Assembly (NCBI RefSeq): GCF_052857255.1
Contig: NC_135505.1
Location: 137,340,779 to 137,404,778 of the forward strand
From: Amblyomma americanum
Taxonomy: Eukaryota > Arthropoda > Arachnida > Ixodida > Ixodidae
DNA: 64,000 nt
Direction: 5' to 3'
The notes under the pieces: generated by a model
What the model saw: the letters and a program-made list of their open reading frames with translations, nothing else
Database searches by the model: none
Told to the model about the DNA's origin: nothing
In this document: piece after piece, positions 21,401 to 33,239 of the stretch
Numbering within the stretch: the stretch's first letter is position 1
Layout: each line of letters begins with the position of its first letter
Program-made: the position numbers and the translations under genes

Positions 21401-23845
21401 ATTGTTTTACAACCCCACGGCGGAGACTGAGTGGTTAGGGCGCTCGACTTCAGAGCCCCAAAACGCGAACTCGATCTCGATAGCGATGGCCGCGTTTCGA
21501 TGAAAGCTGAGCGCAAGGCGCCCGTGTATTGCACGACGTCAATGCGCGTTAAAACATCCTTGGTGGTAGTTATTCTGAAGCCACCCGCTACGGCGTCCCT
21601 CACAGCCCTAGTCTCTTTGGGACCACAGTAAACCCCATATGTCATTACAGTCTGATTTTAAGACTGTAAGACACAGAACATGTTCATGTGGTCGGAGCGA
21701 GTCCACAGATGCCAATTACTGTAACCAAGGTTATAGAGTCCACTGCACAAGGCCTTCTGCCGTACCCAACATCAAACATATTTGAGTAACCCTCACTTCG
21801 CTAGTCTCTCCGTTATGCAGTCTACCTTCACACGCAGTTTTTCATTAAAGTGGGTATGTGGATGGGCTAAGCGGGAGGAAGAACACTCACGGAGTAAACT
21901 ATCCGCATCGAGAGGTAACGGGTACGAGAAATAAGAAGAGCTTCAAATGGGCCTTGTTGGTTTGTAATCTTCGACATTGTTATTGCGCTACTCATGGTTT
22001 ACAGAAACAAGAACGACATATACAGACAGGGCGCAAACTATCAACTGACTTTATTGCGTGGGAAATTCGTTTTATATGAACAGTTAAGATGAAAAAAGAA
22101 AGAACACAAAAACAAGTTGCTTCATGGAGATGAGTTGTCTAATCTTCTTCTGCTGACAGGCATATGCGTGGAGGATGCAGTCTTTTCACTTCCTTAAAAC
22201 GATAATCTCTCGCTTCGTCAGCGCTACCGAAGGGTTGCTTACGCAACTGCCTTCCTTCTCAGACGTCATGCAAAATGCATGCCTGTCAGCAGAAGATCAG
22301 ACAACTCATCTCCGTGAAGCTACTTGTTTTGGTGTCCCTTCTTTTTTCATCTTAACAGTTCATATAAAACGAATTTCCCACGCAATAAAGTCAGTTGCTA
22401 GTGAACCATGAGTAGCGCAATTACAATGTCGAAGACGAGAAATAAGTCTGAAAGATTGTTTTAATGCGAAAGCGCTATAGGCCTCGTATAACCTGGATAA
22501 TGCCGATGTGTGCTGAAACCTTTGAAGTTAGTCACGTGATGCGGGAAATGGCGAGAAATAAACGAGACTTTGAATTGCGGTGGTCTTGGCCACGACCTCG
22601 AGAAATAAAACAAATACTGCCGCGACTGGGTTCCGTACAGGCGACGACGCTGATAGATCGGATTTACAGGCCACTGCACGAGAGCACCATGCTATCGCTG
22701 CAGCCAGTAACGCCTCGTGTTAAACTGCTACACACTCTCGCACTGTGCATCGAACGTCGTCGCCTTCGTCAACTTCCATCTGTGCGCAGGTCACGAAAGA
22801 AAAAGAATCTCCTTTTCAGGTACTTAGCATTCGTGTCCACCTGCAAAAACCTGCTTTGGCACAATATTTCTGCCTAGCAATGCTAAGCCGGCCGAAATTT
22901 TTTGCATTGTTCCGGTGACATATGATTTTGCATTCTACTACTTTCTAGTCAGATATCTTTCGCATAAAAATTGATTACGCTTTTTCCTGATTGATAAGAA
23001 ACCAAAAATATTTCCCTCGTTATTCCTTATAAGGAGTAATGAGGTAAATATTTGAATATTATTCCTTATAAGGAATAATTAGGGAAATATTTGACAGTCA
23101 TTGAAAATATAGTTTCAGTGAATGTCGGCTCAACTTTAATTGGTCTCGTTTTTTCTTGTATTTCATTGGTTACACTATGACCACTTTTTTCTGTAATGCT
23201 TGGGACATAACAGATATGCAGCTTAAATATGCAATTAAGCTCCACCCACATTCATGACCACCCCACGTTGTCGTCATTAAGAAATCCTCCGTTGCTAAAG
23301 CTCTTCTCGCGTCCCCTAAAAAAAAAACAGCTGGTAACAATACGAAATATAATCTCGAGAATGCTTATGCAGCTAACTTATTCGTAAGCGAAACACTGCA
23401 TTCTTGATATCGATACAGCTAGGATTGGTTAGCGGAGTGGTAGATACAGCACCCTCTTAGAGACGAACCACATGAAATATACCGAAGTAATGGGTACTGT
23501 GTACGTAATACCGGCGCAGGTGTGAACCGGTTCTCGACCGCCAAGCGAGGGCGTGGCCTCGTTGTGAGGCCCCGACCCCGACCCGTCGTTCGCCCCCTCA
23601 CCGCCAACGACAGCATTGCCAGCCTGACCTTCGGCCCTCCGCCTGCGCGGCCTGGATACCATCTGCTGCTGGGAGGCGCCGTTCCCGCACCTGCACCTGC
23701 ACCTGCACCCTTCACACCAGAGTCGCTGGTCAACGCCGGTCAGAACGAGATAGAAGACCTCGCCAACAAGATGAGCAACCGCAACAACAGACTCGCTGGC
23801 CAGAAGGCGTTCTCCGTGGTGGAGTGGTTCCCGCCCCTGGACTAG
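18155..23845 (+). CDS. Gene C: four-exon paralogue of A and B, 368 aa
   Basis: Unrecognised family. Coding exons are 18155-18466, 19376-19671, 21181-21353 and 23520-23845 (1,107 nt with stop), phases 0, 2, 1, all with GT-AG borders. The start ATG (GCGCCATGA) lies about 84 nt after a TATAAAGG box. Residues 1-66 are Ala/Ser/Pro-rich, then LAAFQEHISVLRQ...LKKALLQ, a coiled coil starting VSKMISQMESVADAL, a Pro-rich linker, and LRDSGVAFGSVRQLLFTP. The motif equivalent to the VDLT/IDLT of A and B is changed to GMDIVFDD. Exon 4 has KRGRGLVVRPRPRP, an (AP)n run and the NRNNRLAG helix. A candidate AATAAA is at 24478-24483. Opposite strand to A and B, so the cluster arose by tandem plus inverted duplication. 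Confidence 0.78.
18745..18795 (-). mobile_element. RTE-like LINE 3' fragment
   Basis: CATCATCATCAGCCTGACCA then CGCCCACTGCAGGGCGATAG is the reverse of the 3' end seen at 58688-58800. It lies in gene C intron 1. Confidence 0.5.
19376..19671 (+). CDS. Gene C exon 2, coiled coil
   Basis: The acceptor is CTCGCAG|GTGAGC and the donor is TACGAG|GTAAAC, phase 2. It encodes VSKMISQMESVADALKDKRR, LKNELRTLEEENALLHEAV, a Pro-rich linker and RDSGVAFGSVRQLLFTPAITR. Confidence 0.82.
19960..20150 (-). mobile_element. RTE-like LINE 3' relic
   Basis: ATCATCAACATTATAATCAG, CCTAGGTCCACTGCTCGACC and ATATACCTCCAGTTAACC form a diverged minus-strand copy of the LINE end. It lies in gene C intron 2. Confidence 0.45.
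20434..20560 (+). mobile_element. tRNA-derived SINE, second type, truncated
   Basis: CAGCGCAGTGGCGCAGCGGT TAAG resembles a pol III A box in a tRNA-like head different from the Ruka head. It is followed by GATGCGCCACGGCACTGGCA. No convincing B box remains. Confidence 0.45.
20595..20745 (+). repeat. About 52-bp minisatellite, three units
   Basis: Three units share GGCTRCAGCT, GCGACGCTCC and CGAACTTA followed by CCGAGCTTCC-like sequence. It lies in gene C intron 2. Confidence 0.75.
21181..21353 (+). CDS. Gene C exon 3
   Basis: The acceptor is GTTGCAG|ATATTGG and the donor is CACAG|GTCAGT, phases 2 to 1. It encodes RYWAANDNNPGMDIVFDDAP, a Ser/Gly/Pro linker and KRGRAICI. A diverged Ruka SINE begins about 60 bp into the following intron. 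Confidence 0.75.
21410..21640 (+). mobile_element. Ruka-type SINE, diverged, with head
   Basis: The head CACGGCGGAGACTGAGTGGT TAGGGCGCTCG gives the A box region. The body GGCGCCCGTGTATTGC, the CCACCCGCTACGGCGTCCC block and the end AGTAAACCCCATATG follow. It lies in gene C intron 3. Confidence 0.75.
21962..22438. mobile_element. Long foldback element
   Basis: The left arm 21962-22166 and right arm 22279-22438 are inverted copies sharing TCGACATTGT, GCGCTACTCATGGTT, TTTATTGCGTGGGAAATTCG and GAGATGAGTTGTCT. The spacer is about 110 bp. The arms differ by an indel near the outer end. It lies in gene C intron 3. Confidence 0.85.
23520..23845 (+). CDS. Gene C exon 4, C-terminal
   Basis: The acceptor is CGGCGCAG|GTGTGAAC, phase 1. 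It encodes STAKRGRGLVVRPRPRPVVR, a Gly/Pro region with an (AP)4 run, then NEIEDLANKMSNRNNRLAGQ and WFPPLD. The stop is TAG at 23843-23845. Confidence 0.8.
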
Positions 23846-24477
23846 CGGAGAAGAAACGGAGTTCTGGCTGGATTAGCGTAGCTGGATTGGCAGAACAGTA
23901 TCCGGGATTAACGATAGGCCAAAACAGACTTTGTTGGCCGACGAATAATTCCATGGGAACGGAAGCAGGAGTTATGGGTGACTCTTATGCAAAACAAAAA
24001 GCCAAGAGGTCAATATTTATATCAGCATGTTCAACAACGAAGAAAAATGGAAAGCGCTATTTGGTCAACATGTCTGACAGAAATACTGAACATGGGATTC
24101 ATCCGTCGACCGAGCAGACAGTGGTTGCTTGGGTATGCAGGTGGACTAGCCTGTCGGGAAAGAAATGGCACTTCGAGCCGACAAAGGCTGACTGCAATTT
24201 TAATCTGGACGCAAGTAATCATACCTGCTTCAGGCTGGATCGGGTGTCTATTCTTCGGCTGAGAAAGCTTTCGTAATTCAGGGGGCCGGCTCAAAACATT
24301 ACCGACAATTCCTTGGCTCTCTCGCTAGCCCTACGTGTCTGAAATCAGGGACGAAAGACTGAGAGTCTTAAATTTGGTCAGCCATACAACGGAACTGCAA
24401 AAAAAGCAAGGAACCATAGGACGGTGTCAGTTTCCGGCAACACGTCCTAAAGTGTTGTGATGCATTTCCTTGCAAGT

Positions 24478-24483
24478 AATAAA
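24478..24483 (+). promoter_or_regulatory. Candidate polyadenylation signal of gene C
   Basis: AATAAA, 633 bp after the stop codon of gene C and the first plausible one on that strand noticed after the stop. Confidence 0.35.
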
Positions 24484-24499
24484 TTGTTTCATTTCTAAC

Positions 24500-26240
24500 G
24501 CTCGAGAGAGAAAAGTAAACCATCAGTATGATGCTGCGTTATTGGTACCTTGTTCTTTCCACATCATCGTTTAACGTACACCTCAACTTCTTCGTCACTA
24601 AACTTTCTAACAAGGTCTTCATTGCATTTCCTCCAATGTCCCGGATGACCTCCTTGCATCACCTCGTCCTCTCTATCTTCGTCCATATATATGTCCATAT
24701 ATATATGTCCATATATATGTTCATATATATACCCAATGAGCTTTGTCCATTGCGTTCCACTCTCCAGTTTGCATATCGCGAGACAAGCGAAATCGATTTA
24801 TGTTTCAGGCATCACTTACAGGGAAGTTTCGCTGATCAAAATAAGCTAATAGAAACCAGCCCCCTTCTTCCACAAACAGCTGAAAGTTTTGTGTACAATA
24901 GGAAATGGTAAGTTGAGAGTAGCAAGCTTTAAAGATTAAGCAAGAATTTCAACAAGGGACGCACACGATTTCCTCCCTTGTATCCTTTGTTTCGTCTGTG
25001 TGAACTTCTTTGTGACAAGGTGGGTTTTTTTTTCCAAGCTTCAAAAAATGCTAAACCAACTAGCCCAGCAACATGCCTTACTGAGCTGTATTTCTAGTAC
25101 TGCGGGCCCTTCTTTCTGTGTGTCTACTCCCAGTGATATTCGACAGCTTTTGGTTGGCGCCTGTCCGTTGTCTCCTTGTCTATTTTGTTTTGTCTGTGTG
25201 AACTTATTTGTGCCAAGGTGGTTTTTTTTTTCAAGCTTCAAAAAATGCACACGATTTGCTTCATGTTTTTTTTCCGCTGTGCGATTTAAAGTAATTGTCA
25301 AAATATATGCAGCGCTTCTATAAACACCACCTAAATGTTGGCGGAGGCAGCTTTCACTCATCCAACACTTTTGCGCACTGCGGGTTGAGTTCTAGCCTAA
25401 CAGCATGACGAATAGGCAGGAAACACCATGCGACTACACTTTGATAAAGCCGAGACGCAAAAACTCGCGAATGTTGCGCGATGTGACGTACGTTAAAGAA
25501 CAGCATGAGATTCTGGGATTAAATTTAATACGTGTTTTCCCTCACTGTAATGCGACTGCATTGGACAGCCCTGTGTAGCACGAACAATGAAAAATTTCCC
25601 TAACGACGGTGCAAAAGCCGGTACGCAGTTAATTTACGGCCTACCGACAAAGTAGTGCTTCTAGACATAATAAGGTGCAATCTAAGTTGTCGGTCTGCTG
25701 TTCGAAGTCTACCTCAGAGGATAGCGGAAAAAGAATATGGGAAATACTGCACGTCACGTTAAAGCGAAAGTACCAAAAGTAACATGAAGACGTTACCTTA
25801 AGCATCAAAAGGAAGAAACGAATATCGTCACTCAAAAGCTGTCAGGCTGGTTGCGTTCGGGCGTCCTAAATCGAGTAACGTATCGTAACCGCCGTCGTCA
25901 ATTTTTTATTCATGCACTCTTACTTTTCACAAACTTGCCGCGTCCTGTACTCGCCCCGTCCTCCTGGTTTTCCGGCAGTGTTAGATAGCAGGCGACGGCA
26001 TGGCGTTACGAACGAGGCGCATCAGCATACATGTTTTAAGATTACTCCACCCGTGCTATTTGCGTTACTCGTAGCACGGAAGTCCTCTTCTAAAATCCCC
26101 TGTCGATGAAAGGGATTACAACAAGGGGAAAAGATATCCGTGAAAATGGTGATGTCTTCGTTGTTTGTGGCGACGTTGTTATACTAAGAAGGCTCTGGCG
26201 AGCTCTTCTTACGGCGAAGCTTTGGTTTCGTCGATAATGC
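24500..26240. other. Gene-free stretch with simple and local repeats
   Basis: No supportable gene. It holds a CATATATATGTC microsatellite (24680-24735). A direct repeat lies at about 24993-25047 and 25192-25247, sharing GTCTGTGTGAACTT and AAGCTTCAAAAAATGC. Confidence 0.6.
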
Positions 26241-27688
26241 TTTGAGTTTTGTACATTCACCGCCAGTCAGTGGTTTCTTCAAGTCTCTCATCGCCACGCG
26301 CTCGTGTATTGCATCTACAACTGGAAGCCCCGTCGTTGCCTAGTGCCCTACAAAGGATAACTCCGACGGCGGACCCCCACAAAGCCCGAAGGAAACATTA
26401 TTTTTGGCCGATGCGAAGGCGGGACCCCACCCCGTTTGTTGCTGCAGCAGTTGCCTCAGTGGCCAACGGCTCCCGGAACGCGTATATAGAGAGCGGCGTG
26501 CGGGAAGTTCCTCCGAAGAAGGAACGGACGGACATTCTATTTCAAACTCGCCCGAGACGGCGTCCCCGGACGGTGAGACCGGACACTCGTAAGCAGCTAG
26601 CGGCAGTAATGGGATTCCGCCTGGCGTCGTCCACTTCCCAAGCGATTCCCGCTGTCCGTAGCCTTCGTTTCCGCCCGAGATTGTCTCGGGCCACTTGGCG
26701 CGAGGGGTGGACGGCGTGAAACACCCAACTTCCCACGACTTTTCTCGAGCGCTAAAATTGGGAAGAGCGGAGCGAGGCCTGGGCGCGAAGTCCACTTTCA
26801 CTCGCGTCTTTGCAATTGTTCGCCAGTGCGAAACTCGCCGGGAAAGCCCGGCCGCCTTCTATTCGGGTCCCGCACGAAAGAACCGCGCTCGCTTGACACT
26901 CGGCCATCTCCTTCCTTCTCCAGGTGCACGAACCGCACGCAGTTGCATTAAAGCGAAAAGAGCAAAACGTCGTAAAAGAGCAGAAGGCAGCTAAAGTAAA
27001 AAAGAAATTCTTCCAACCTAGACCACGCACAGATTTGCATACGCGGAAATGGCGGCGCTTGAAGGAAGCCACATTGCCCTCAACCTCCCACCCCCCGTCT
27101 ACCCTGAGAACCACTTCATACCAGCTGACTGGGTCCACCAAGCAATCCTGGCAACCGCAGTGGTCGGGTGCCACTCTCGCACACACACACACACACTCAC
27201 AACCCTCCGGGGCACAGTGAGATCGGCTCTTTATTTTTTTGTCAACCGAACACGCGCGCGTCCCAATGAACGGCCGCTCTTCGTCTCCGTAGTAGCGGGT
27301 TTTTCCTCCATGACGAAATCTACTCGCCCTGGCCTGTGCCGTCGTTTTCACCTTATCCCCCGCGCCACATCCCCGTCTCGGGCCAGCCGGCAAGCCAGAG
27401 CGGGCGCGCGTCGTCTGGGAATCTTTTTTGCCTTGCAGAAAGGGAGAGGACTGGTTCCTTGTCTGCGCTCGTACGCGCCCGCACGGCTTCAAATGGGTCA
27501 TTGCCTCCTCCGACAATCGGCGCCTTCTCCGGCGACCGCCTAACCTTGGCTCCTTCTTGCCACAGCGAAACGCACCCCGTCGTGGTTGCCGGCGCAAGCG
27601 GGCTGAGCTCTGGCGGCATTCCCGTTCTCCACTTTGTCCCTCTCCCCCTTTTTTTTTCTCGCTTTCGGCGCTTCCTCGTTCCGACGTT

Positions 27689-27697
27689 TATATAAAG
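27689..27697 (+). promoter_or_regulatory. TATA box of the secreted-protein gene
   Basis: TATATAAAG lies 107 bp before the ATG at 27804. It predicts transcription start near 27720 and a 5' UTR of about 80 nt. The region 26300-27700 before it is GC-rich and CpG-rich, as expected for a promoter neighbourhood. Confidence 0.65.
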
Positions 27698-27803
27698 AAA
27701 TGGTCCAGCTCCTCCCCTCCATAAACAACGACGCCTCTCTTGAGTAGCGGTTCATCGTCGTCGATCCCCCGCGAAAAGAGACAAGGAGCAGTGGAGAATA
27801 ACC

Positions 27804-28328
27804 ATGAGGACCTCTAGCGTGGCCTTCGCCGCAACCGCGGCCCTTCTAGTCATCCTAGCTCTGACGCAACCGTCAACGGCGCAGAACGGCATAGGGACCG
27901 TGGCCATGGGACTGATTCAATCACTCTTCTCGGGACAGCTGGGCATTGCCGGCATGCTTCTGCGGCTGCTGACGTCGGGAGCGTCGACGGCTTTCGGCTG
28001 GATCGGACGTCGTGAGGCCGTGAACCCGACGTCCCCGGAGCAGCACCCCGAAGACGCCTACTTCAACGCCATTCGTGCCCTGGACGACAAGGACTGCATC
28101 TCGTCGCTCCTGTGCCACACGGCTAAGGCGCCGACCAAGTTCAAGAACTTCGGCCGCGACGTGGCAGCCTACTTCAAGAGGCACGAGTTCGACGGTTCGC
28201 CAAACGTCGTCCACTACCGCAAGGCCTTCGAGAGGGGGCTCAACGGCGATGACTGCACGGTGCCCACATGCAAGGCCGACGTCCTCCTACTCGGAAGCCT
28301 TTTGGCTGGGATGGTGTCCAATCCGTAA
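27804..28328 (+). CDS. Secreted four-cysteine protein, 174 aa, unknown function
   Basis: A single-exon gene. Residues 1-26 form a clear signal peptide: charged start, hydrophobic core FAATAALLVILAL, and a likely cut after PSTA-26. A Gly/Leu-rich hydrophobic stretch (30-67) follows. The second half is polar, with Cys98, Cys104, Cys151 and Cys156 in a DC-x5-C ... C-x4-C arrangement, suggesting two disulfides. The ATG context (AATAACCATGA) is good and a TATA box lies 107 bp upstream. GC-rich codon use contrasts with its AT-rich flanks, supporting real coding. Small secreted arthropod proteins with a DC..LLC motif exist, but I cannot name the family. Candidate AATAAA at 29759-29764 would imply a 1.4-kb 3' UTR. 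Confidence 0.85.
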   Translation: MRTSSVAFAATAALLVILALTQPSTAQNGIGTVAMGLIQSLFSGQLGIAGMLLRLLTSGASTAFGWIGRREAVNPTSPEQHPEDAYFNAIRALDDKDCISSLLCHTAKAPTKFKNFGRDVAAYFKRHEFDGSPNVVHYRKAFERGLNGDDCTVPTCKADVLLLGSLLAGMVSNP

Positions 28329-30240
28329 GGCTGCCGGCGTAAGAGTACGGGAGTTGAACAGGTCATGAGAGAAAGATCCTAAAGCCCACAGTCTCGAAAG
28401 GAAAGATGTGTACGCACTGAAGCAGCTAAGACCTTTCTGCAGTTATCTCCTGTCTTCCGAAGACTGAGGAATGCTGAAGGCGTGTCAGTCGCGAAGACTC
28501 ATGAGGCAGGTCATTTTTTAGATAGGTTGGGCAACTCATCATGCAACAATGCGCACGTGATAGCAAATAGAACAAGGCTATCCTAGCCTTATGAACAAGG
28601 ACTTCAACTTCACGCTGTGCCAACGACGAAAGAAGGTGGCTGATGAAAACATCGACCAAAGAATGAAGACGTCTACTGTGCAAGCATTGACTGCAGAAAA
28701 TCCCTGCTGCGGATGGGTCCAGACTTCAGTGAAACGTGCCAGGAACTGCCGCAGGAGAGCATACAACTCCATCCCATAATTTTGCCGTCAGCAGTGAATG
28801 CGCAGCTGCATTCGATGCCATGTCCAATTACTTTTAAGGCTGTCTAAAACGCGTATATGTCCCCATTTATTGAATTACCCGGACTTGCGGCGCTGAGTTT
28901 CTTTTCAGAAGTTAACTCCTTGCCAGGTCATCTCAGTTCTGTAAATACCGAAAGCCCGCTGTTTTGAGGATGAACCTTTGATCTTATGCCGGTCGTGCTA
29001 CTGAGGTAAAGGAGTCGTGGAGACCAGATGTTTTTTTCGTGCTCAATGGCTGTACCGTACGTGGAAAACTTTGGTAATCTGATCGTTGTCCCTGGAAAAC
29101 AGCACGCCAAAGATGTTGACTCAGGACATGTCAGTTCAAACTCTTAAAGTAGGAGTCATTTTAATTCTGTCTGTAATGCGATCATCGCTTTGATGTGCCT
29201 AGGCGTGCTCAGCCTCCCAGCAAGGATACAAACTTTTTCATCCTGTTTTCAGTTGGTGCTTTGGATTGACCACGTCTAATGTGCGCTGGTGTTCGGTAGT
29301 CTTTTGCACCGACTTTCATCTATAGACGAGTCATGGAAGTGAGGATTGCTCTCCGCAGATATATTTATGAGATACCGCGAAAGCATTAAGAACAACCTGA
29401 TGCCTCGCAGAGCTTCATTAGGGCGGTATTTTCATCTTCATACTCGAGTAAGACTCAAGGGCTTTTGTAAAAAAACATTTCTTAGAGGAGAGAACAACAC
29501 CCACCTAACACCAAAAATTTGATATTGGGGCCCTATATACTGTAATCATGATTTGTCTTCATTTAGGCCACTGTTACTGTAGTCAGCATGTTTACGTGTA
29601 TAGTAGAACTAATCGCAAGTAGAGTGCTGCCACCACTGTTCAGCGCGCAAGAGTAGCTGTCATCGTCATTATGCTTAGCTGTATATTAAGCTTTTGCTGA
29701 TGCAAATACATATACGCCGAAAAAAGCACATCGTCCTACATCTGTTTCTGTAAAATAGAATAAATTGCCTTTTTTTTCACCTTTAAGTGTTCATCTTTCA
29801 TTTACTCTTGTGCCTCAAAGAAGACTCCTGGCCAACCTCTCAACATTCTCATTTGTTTCGTTTTCAGCTCCACGGTAGCTGCACACTTCGTCATCCACGC
29901 AATTTGCGGTCCGGAGCTCTGCCTCAAAGCGCGTTTTGAACACAGGAATCGCGCCGCCGACCCAGAAGGGTTATCCCGCGAAGTCCACACGGGGCCTTTT
30001 TTACTTCATGAGGCTGAGCTTTTACCCCTGTATCACAGTGGGGGACGGCCTGCAACTACAAACACCTTGTTGGCACCTAATTAAGTATCCACACTATTTT
30101 CTTCCAGAGCTTGTCTCCAGAGCTCATTCTGCACACATCTGGTGTTCAAGTGAAGCAAACAAACTATTGGTTACGTGGCCGGTTACCAAGCGTCAAGGCG
30201 TCAAGGGGGAGATTAGAGGTTAAATGATTAAACGGTGAGC
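28329..30240. other. 3' flank of the secreted-protein gene
   Basis: No further gene is supported. The AATAAA at 29759-29764, followed by a T-rich stretch, may end the transcript. Confidence 0.4.
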
Positions 30241-30244
30241 ATGA

Positions 30245-30345
30245 CACGCCGCGGTAGCACAGTGGCTAGGAGCTTGGCTGTTGATACGAAGCTGGCGACC
30301 CTCGGTAGACTTTAGGCGTTGTTCGTCGGTAGACCTGAGACGTAT
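30245..30345 (+). mobile_element. tRNA-derived SINE head, truncated
   Basis: CGCCGCGGTAGCACAGTGGC TAGG resembles the Ruka head and A box. The rest is degenerate. Confidence 0.55.
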
Positions 30346-30527
30346 TTCGATGAAGACGGAATACCAAAACGACTTTGCAAAAGTAGCAGAATGCACGACA
30401 AAAGCAGATTTTAATTCATGAACGAACCACAAACGTACGTTTGTATCCTCTTGAAACAGGCCTTTTACTCCCTGAAATGCTCTTTATATTACAAGATGAA
30501 CCCGAAAAACTGAAAGCTCCTGGCTTT

Positions 30528-30930
<403 letters not shown>

Positions 30931-30972
30931 GTGTGTGCCGGAGCTGCATGTAACTCATTATTTTATTTAGTA

Positions 30973-30992
30973 GTGATTGATTGATTGATTGA

Positions 30993-31090
<98 letters not shown>
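30973..31090 (+). repeat. (ATTG)n microsatellite
   Basis: About 28 tetranucleotide units with one frame slip, directly after the GT tract. Confidence 0.98.
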
Positions 31091-31125
31091 ATTACTCCCA
31101 GCTATCATTTATACGTGCCGAACAA

Positions 31126-31445
31126 TGCTGGACAAAAGCATTTTCGAAACGGAAAAGTTTATGAGCGCAAATTTTTATATATTGTAAGATTTCACTATAA
31201 CAATCAATATATCTGCAGATCCCCCGCCGTCAAGTTTGCATTCTTTTGCTATTAACGTTTTTGCTATCGTCAAAAGCGCTGCCAATTGGTTTTCTATGGC
31301 GGTATTAACTACCCGGTGCGAGCGATGGAAACGCCATAAAATAAAGATTTTGCTACATATCGAAAGAATAGAATTTCAATATTTCTATACCAGTACCTTA
31401 GGGCTTCTCAATATTCAAAATTTTTGTCCAAGGATGTCGGACATG
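31126..31445 (+). mobile_element. GGACAAAA-ended dispersed element, copy 2
   Basis: Same order of blocks as copy 1: CTGGACAAAAGCATTTTCG, CAATATATCTGCAGATC, GGTTTTCTATGGCGG, CGATGGAAACGCC, TTTTTGTCCAAGGATGTCGG. Confidence 0.75.
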
Positions 31446-32008
31446 ACAGAATTCTCGAAAGCGCCGACTACAAAAACATTCGTCGAATCGAATGGGAATT
31501 ATTAGACCGGAGTTATTCTCGTTTGAAACCTTCCGCACCTTTAGCGAATACATTTCACGCCTCGGTCCCGGATGAAGAGACGCTATCGAAAGCGGGACGA
31601 AGAAAGGATCAATTCACGTCGGGTGTAACGAAACCAAGTGCACTCACAGCACATAAATAAGCAGGAACAGCAAACGTCGAGGCTTAACTACGGGGAAAAT
31701 GCAATAAATCAAGCAGAGACGGAAGAAGGAGCTATGGCTTTCTCGGAGACACCCGAATGGCCGCATCCGAAGAGACGGCGGACAAAAGACCGCTGAGAAC
31801 ACGGCGCTCTTAATTGACAGCGACACAGCGGAGAACCGCGCGGTTGACACCGAACAGAGCCTCTGCTCCACACTTCACGCCTGCGAGCGGTCCCTCTCCC
31901 GAACCCCAGGTGCCGGTCACGTGTGGGGGTGGAGACGCTGCCACCAAGCCATGCGCACGTGCGGTGGTGGTGGCGAGGGGGGGGGGGGGGAGAGCCTCTT
32001 GTGGACAT

Positions 32009-32259
32009 TAGAGAGACTTAGCATACCGGAAACGTACTAGCGTAGATGTGTACCCGTTTTACGTAAGGGAACTACATGTCCTTAACGTAAGGAAACTGTG
32101 TGTACATAAGGGAACTGCGTGTTTAACCTTAACGTAAGGGAACTGCTCGTACGTAAGGGAACTACGTAAGGGCATATGCGTGTCCGCGTAGGAGTGCTGC
32201 GCGTGAGCAACAGGCGTATGTAAAACTGGTATACGTCTCCGGTATGCTAAATCTCTCTA
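32009..32259. mobile_element. CATACCGG-TIR MITE, copy 2
   Basis: Ends are TAGAGAGACTTAGCATACCG and its complement, bounded by TA. The interior carries about six ACGTAAGGGAACT-like units (32057-32175), absent from copy 1. Confidence 0.8.
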
Positions 32260-32401
32260 TTGAGGGTGAAAAAGTGGCGTCTACGGAGCCAATGCTAAAA
32301 GAGGCTTCGTCAGAAGAACACATGTATAACCCTTCTTGAATATCGCCAATGTTTTTTTTGTTATCGCTATTCATTTTTGACCCCGTGTGAATTACTGTGA
32401 A

Positions 32402-32570
32402 GTAACACGGTGGTTTGGGCTAGTTGGTTGCAATTCATAATGGAGACAAGTTTCGCAGCATGCATAAAACGCACACAGAAGACAAGGAACCAACAATTCA
32501 TTCATTATTCATGCTGCGAAACTTGTCTTCATTATGAACTGCAACCAACTAGCCCAAACCGCCGTGTTAC
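32402..32570. mobile_element. Foldback element, near-perfect arms
   Basis: GTAACACGGTGGTTTGGGCT through TTTCGCAGCATG is repeated inverted at 32511-32570. The arms are about 60 bp with a 48-bp spacer containing ACAGAAGACAAGG. A third arm-like copy lies at about 32655-32700. Confidence 0.9.
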
Positions 32571-33239
32571 TTCAACGTATTTCTTCTACACTGGGCTCTT
32601 TTTTTATCTGTCCAAGCCAGCAGCACAGTCCTGTCTTGTTTGTTCCTTGTCTTCTGTGTGCGTTTTATTCATGCTGCGAAACTTGTCTCCGTGTGAATTA
32701 TCCGCTATTATTCCAAGCCTAAAGTTTAAAGTTGTAATATTATCTTTAAATTTGGAAACAATTAAGTTGGGTTTTTTGTAGAGGTCGTACGGTATCTGAG
32801 AAACATATCTCGGGGAAAGAAAACTGTCTTATTTCGTCGTATCACCTCTTTTTGCCCGTCCATCGATTAGGAAGCGGGGGGAAGGGGCCTCAAATCTTCT
32901 CTGTGGCGGAATATTTCCGGGCTTCAACCACATCACACATGGAGACACACCCTGCCTATACTGCGCCAAGGCTTACGACAGAGAAGTGCTGTGTCGCGAG
33001 CCTTGACATTTTAAAGAGACCAACCGCACGCCCACATTGGGGCGTAGACGTCTTTCGCGCTTCCTGACAAAGAAAAGAGGAAAAAATAAAAAAAATAAAG
33101 GTCAGCCTACTGTCACCTGCCGTCTTCACGTCATCAGAAATGCAAAGAGGTCTTCGCGCGCCTATTTCGAGGAACTCGCTTCCGTCATTACCGCGCCTTG
33201 TGCGGCTCGACGCACCGCTTATATCAGTGCAGACTAACG

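Noticed and set aside
26752..27597. 281-codon minus-strand open frame
   Set aside because: GC-rich promoter-like DNA with long frames on both strands, no domain, and a basic low-complexity composition.
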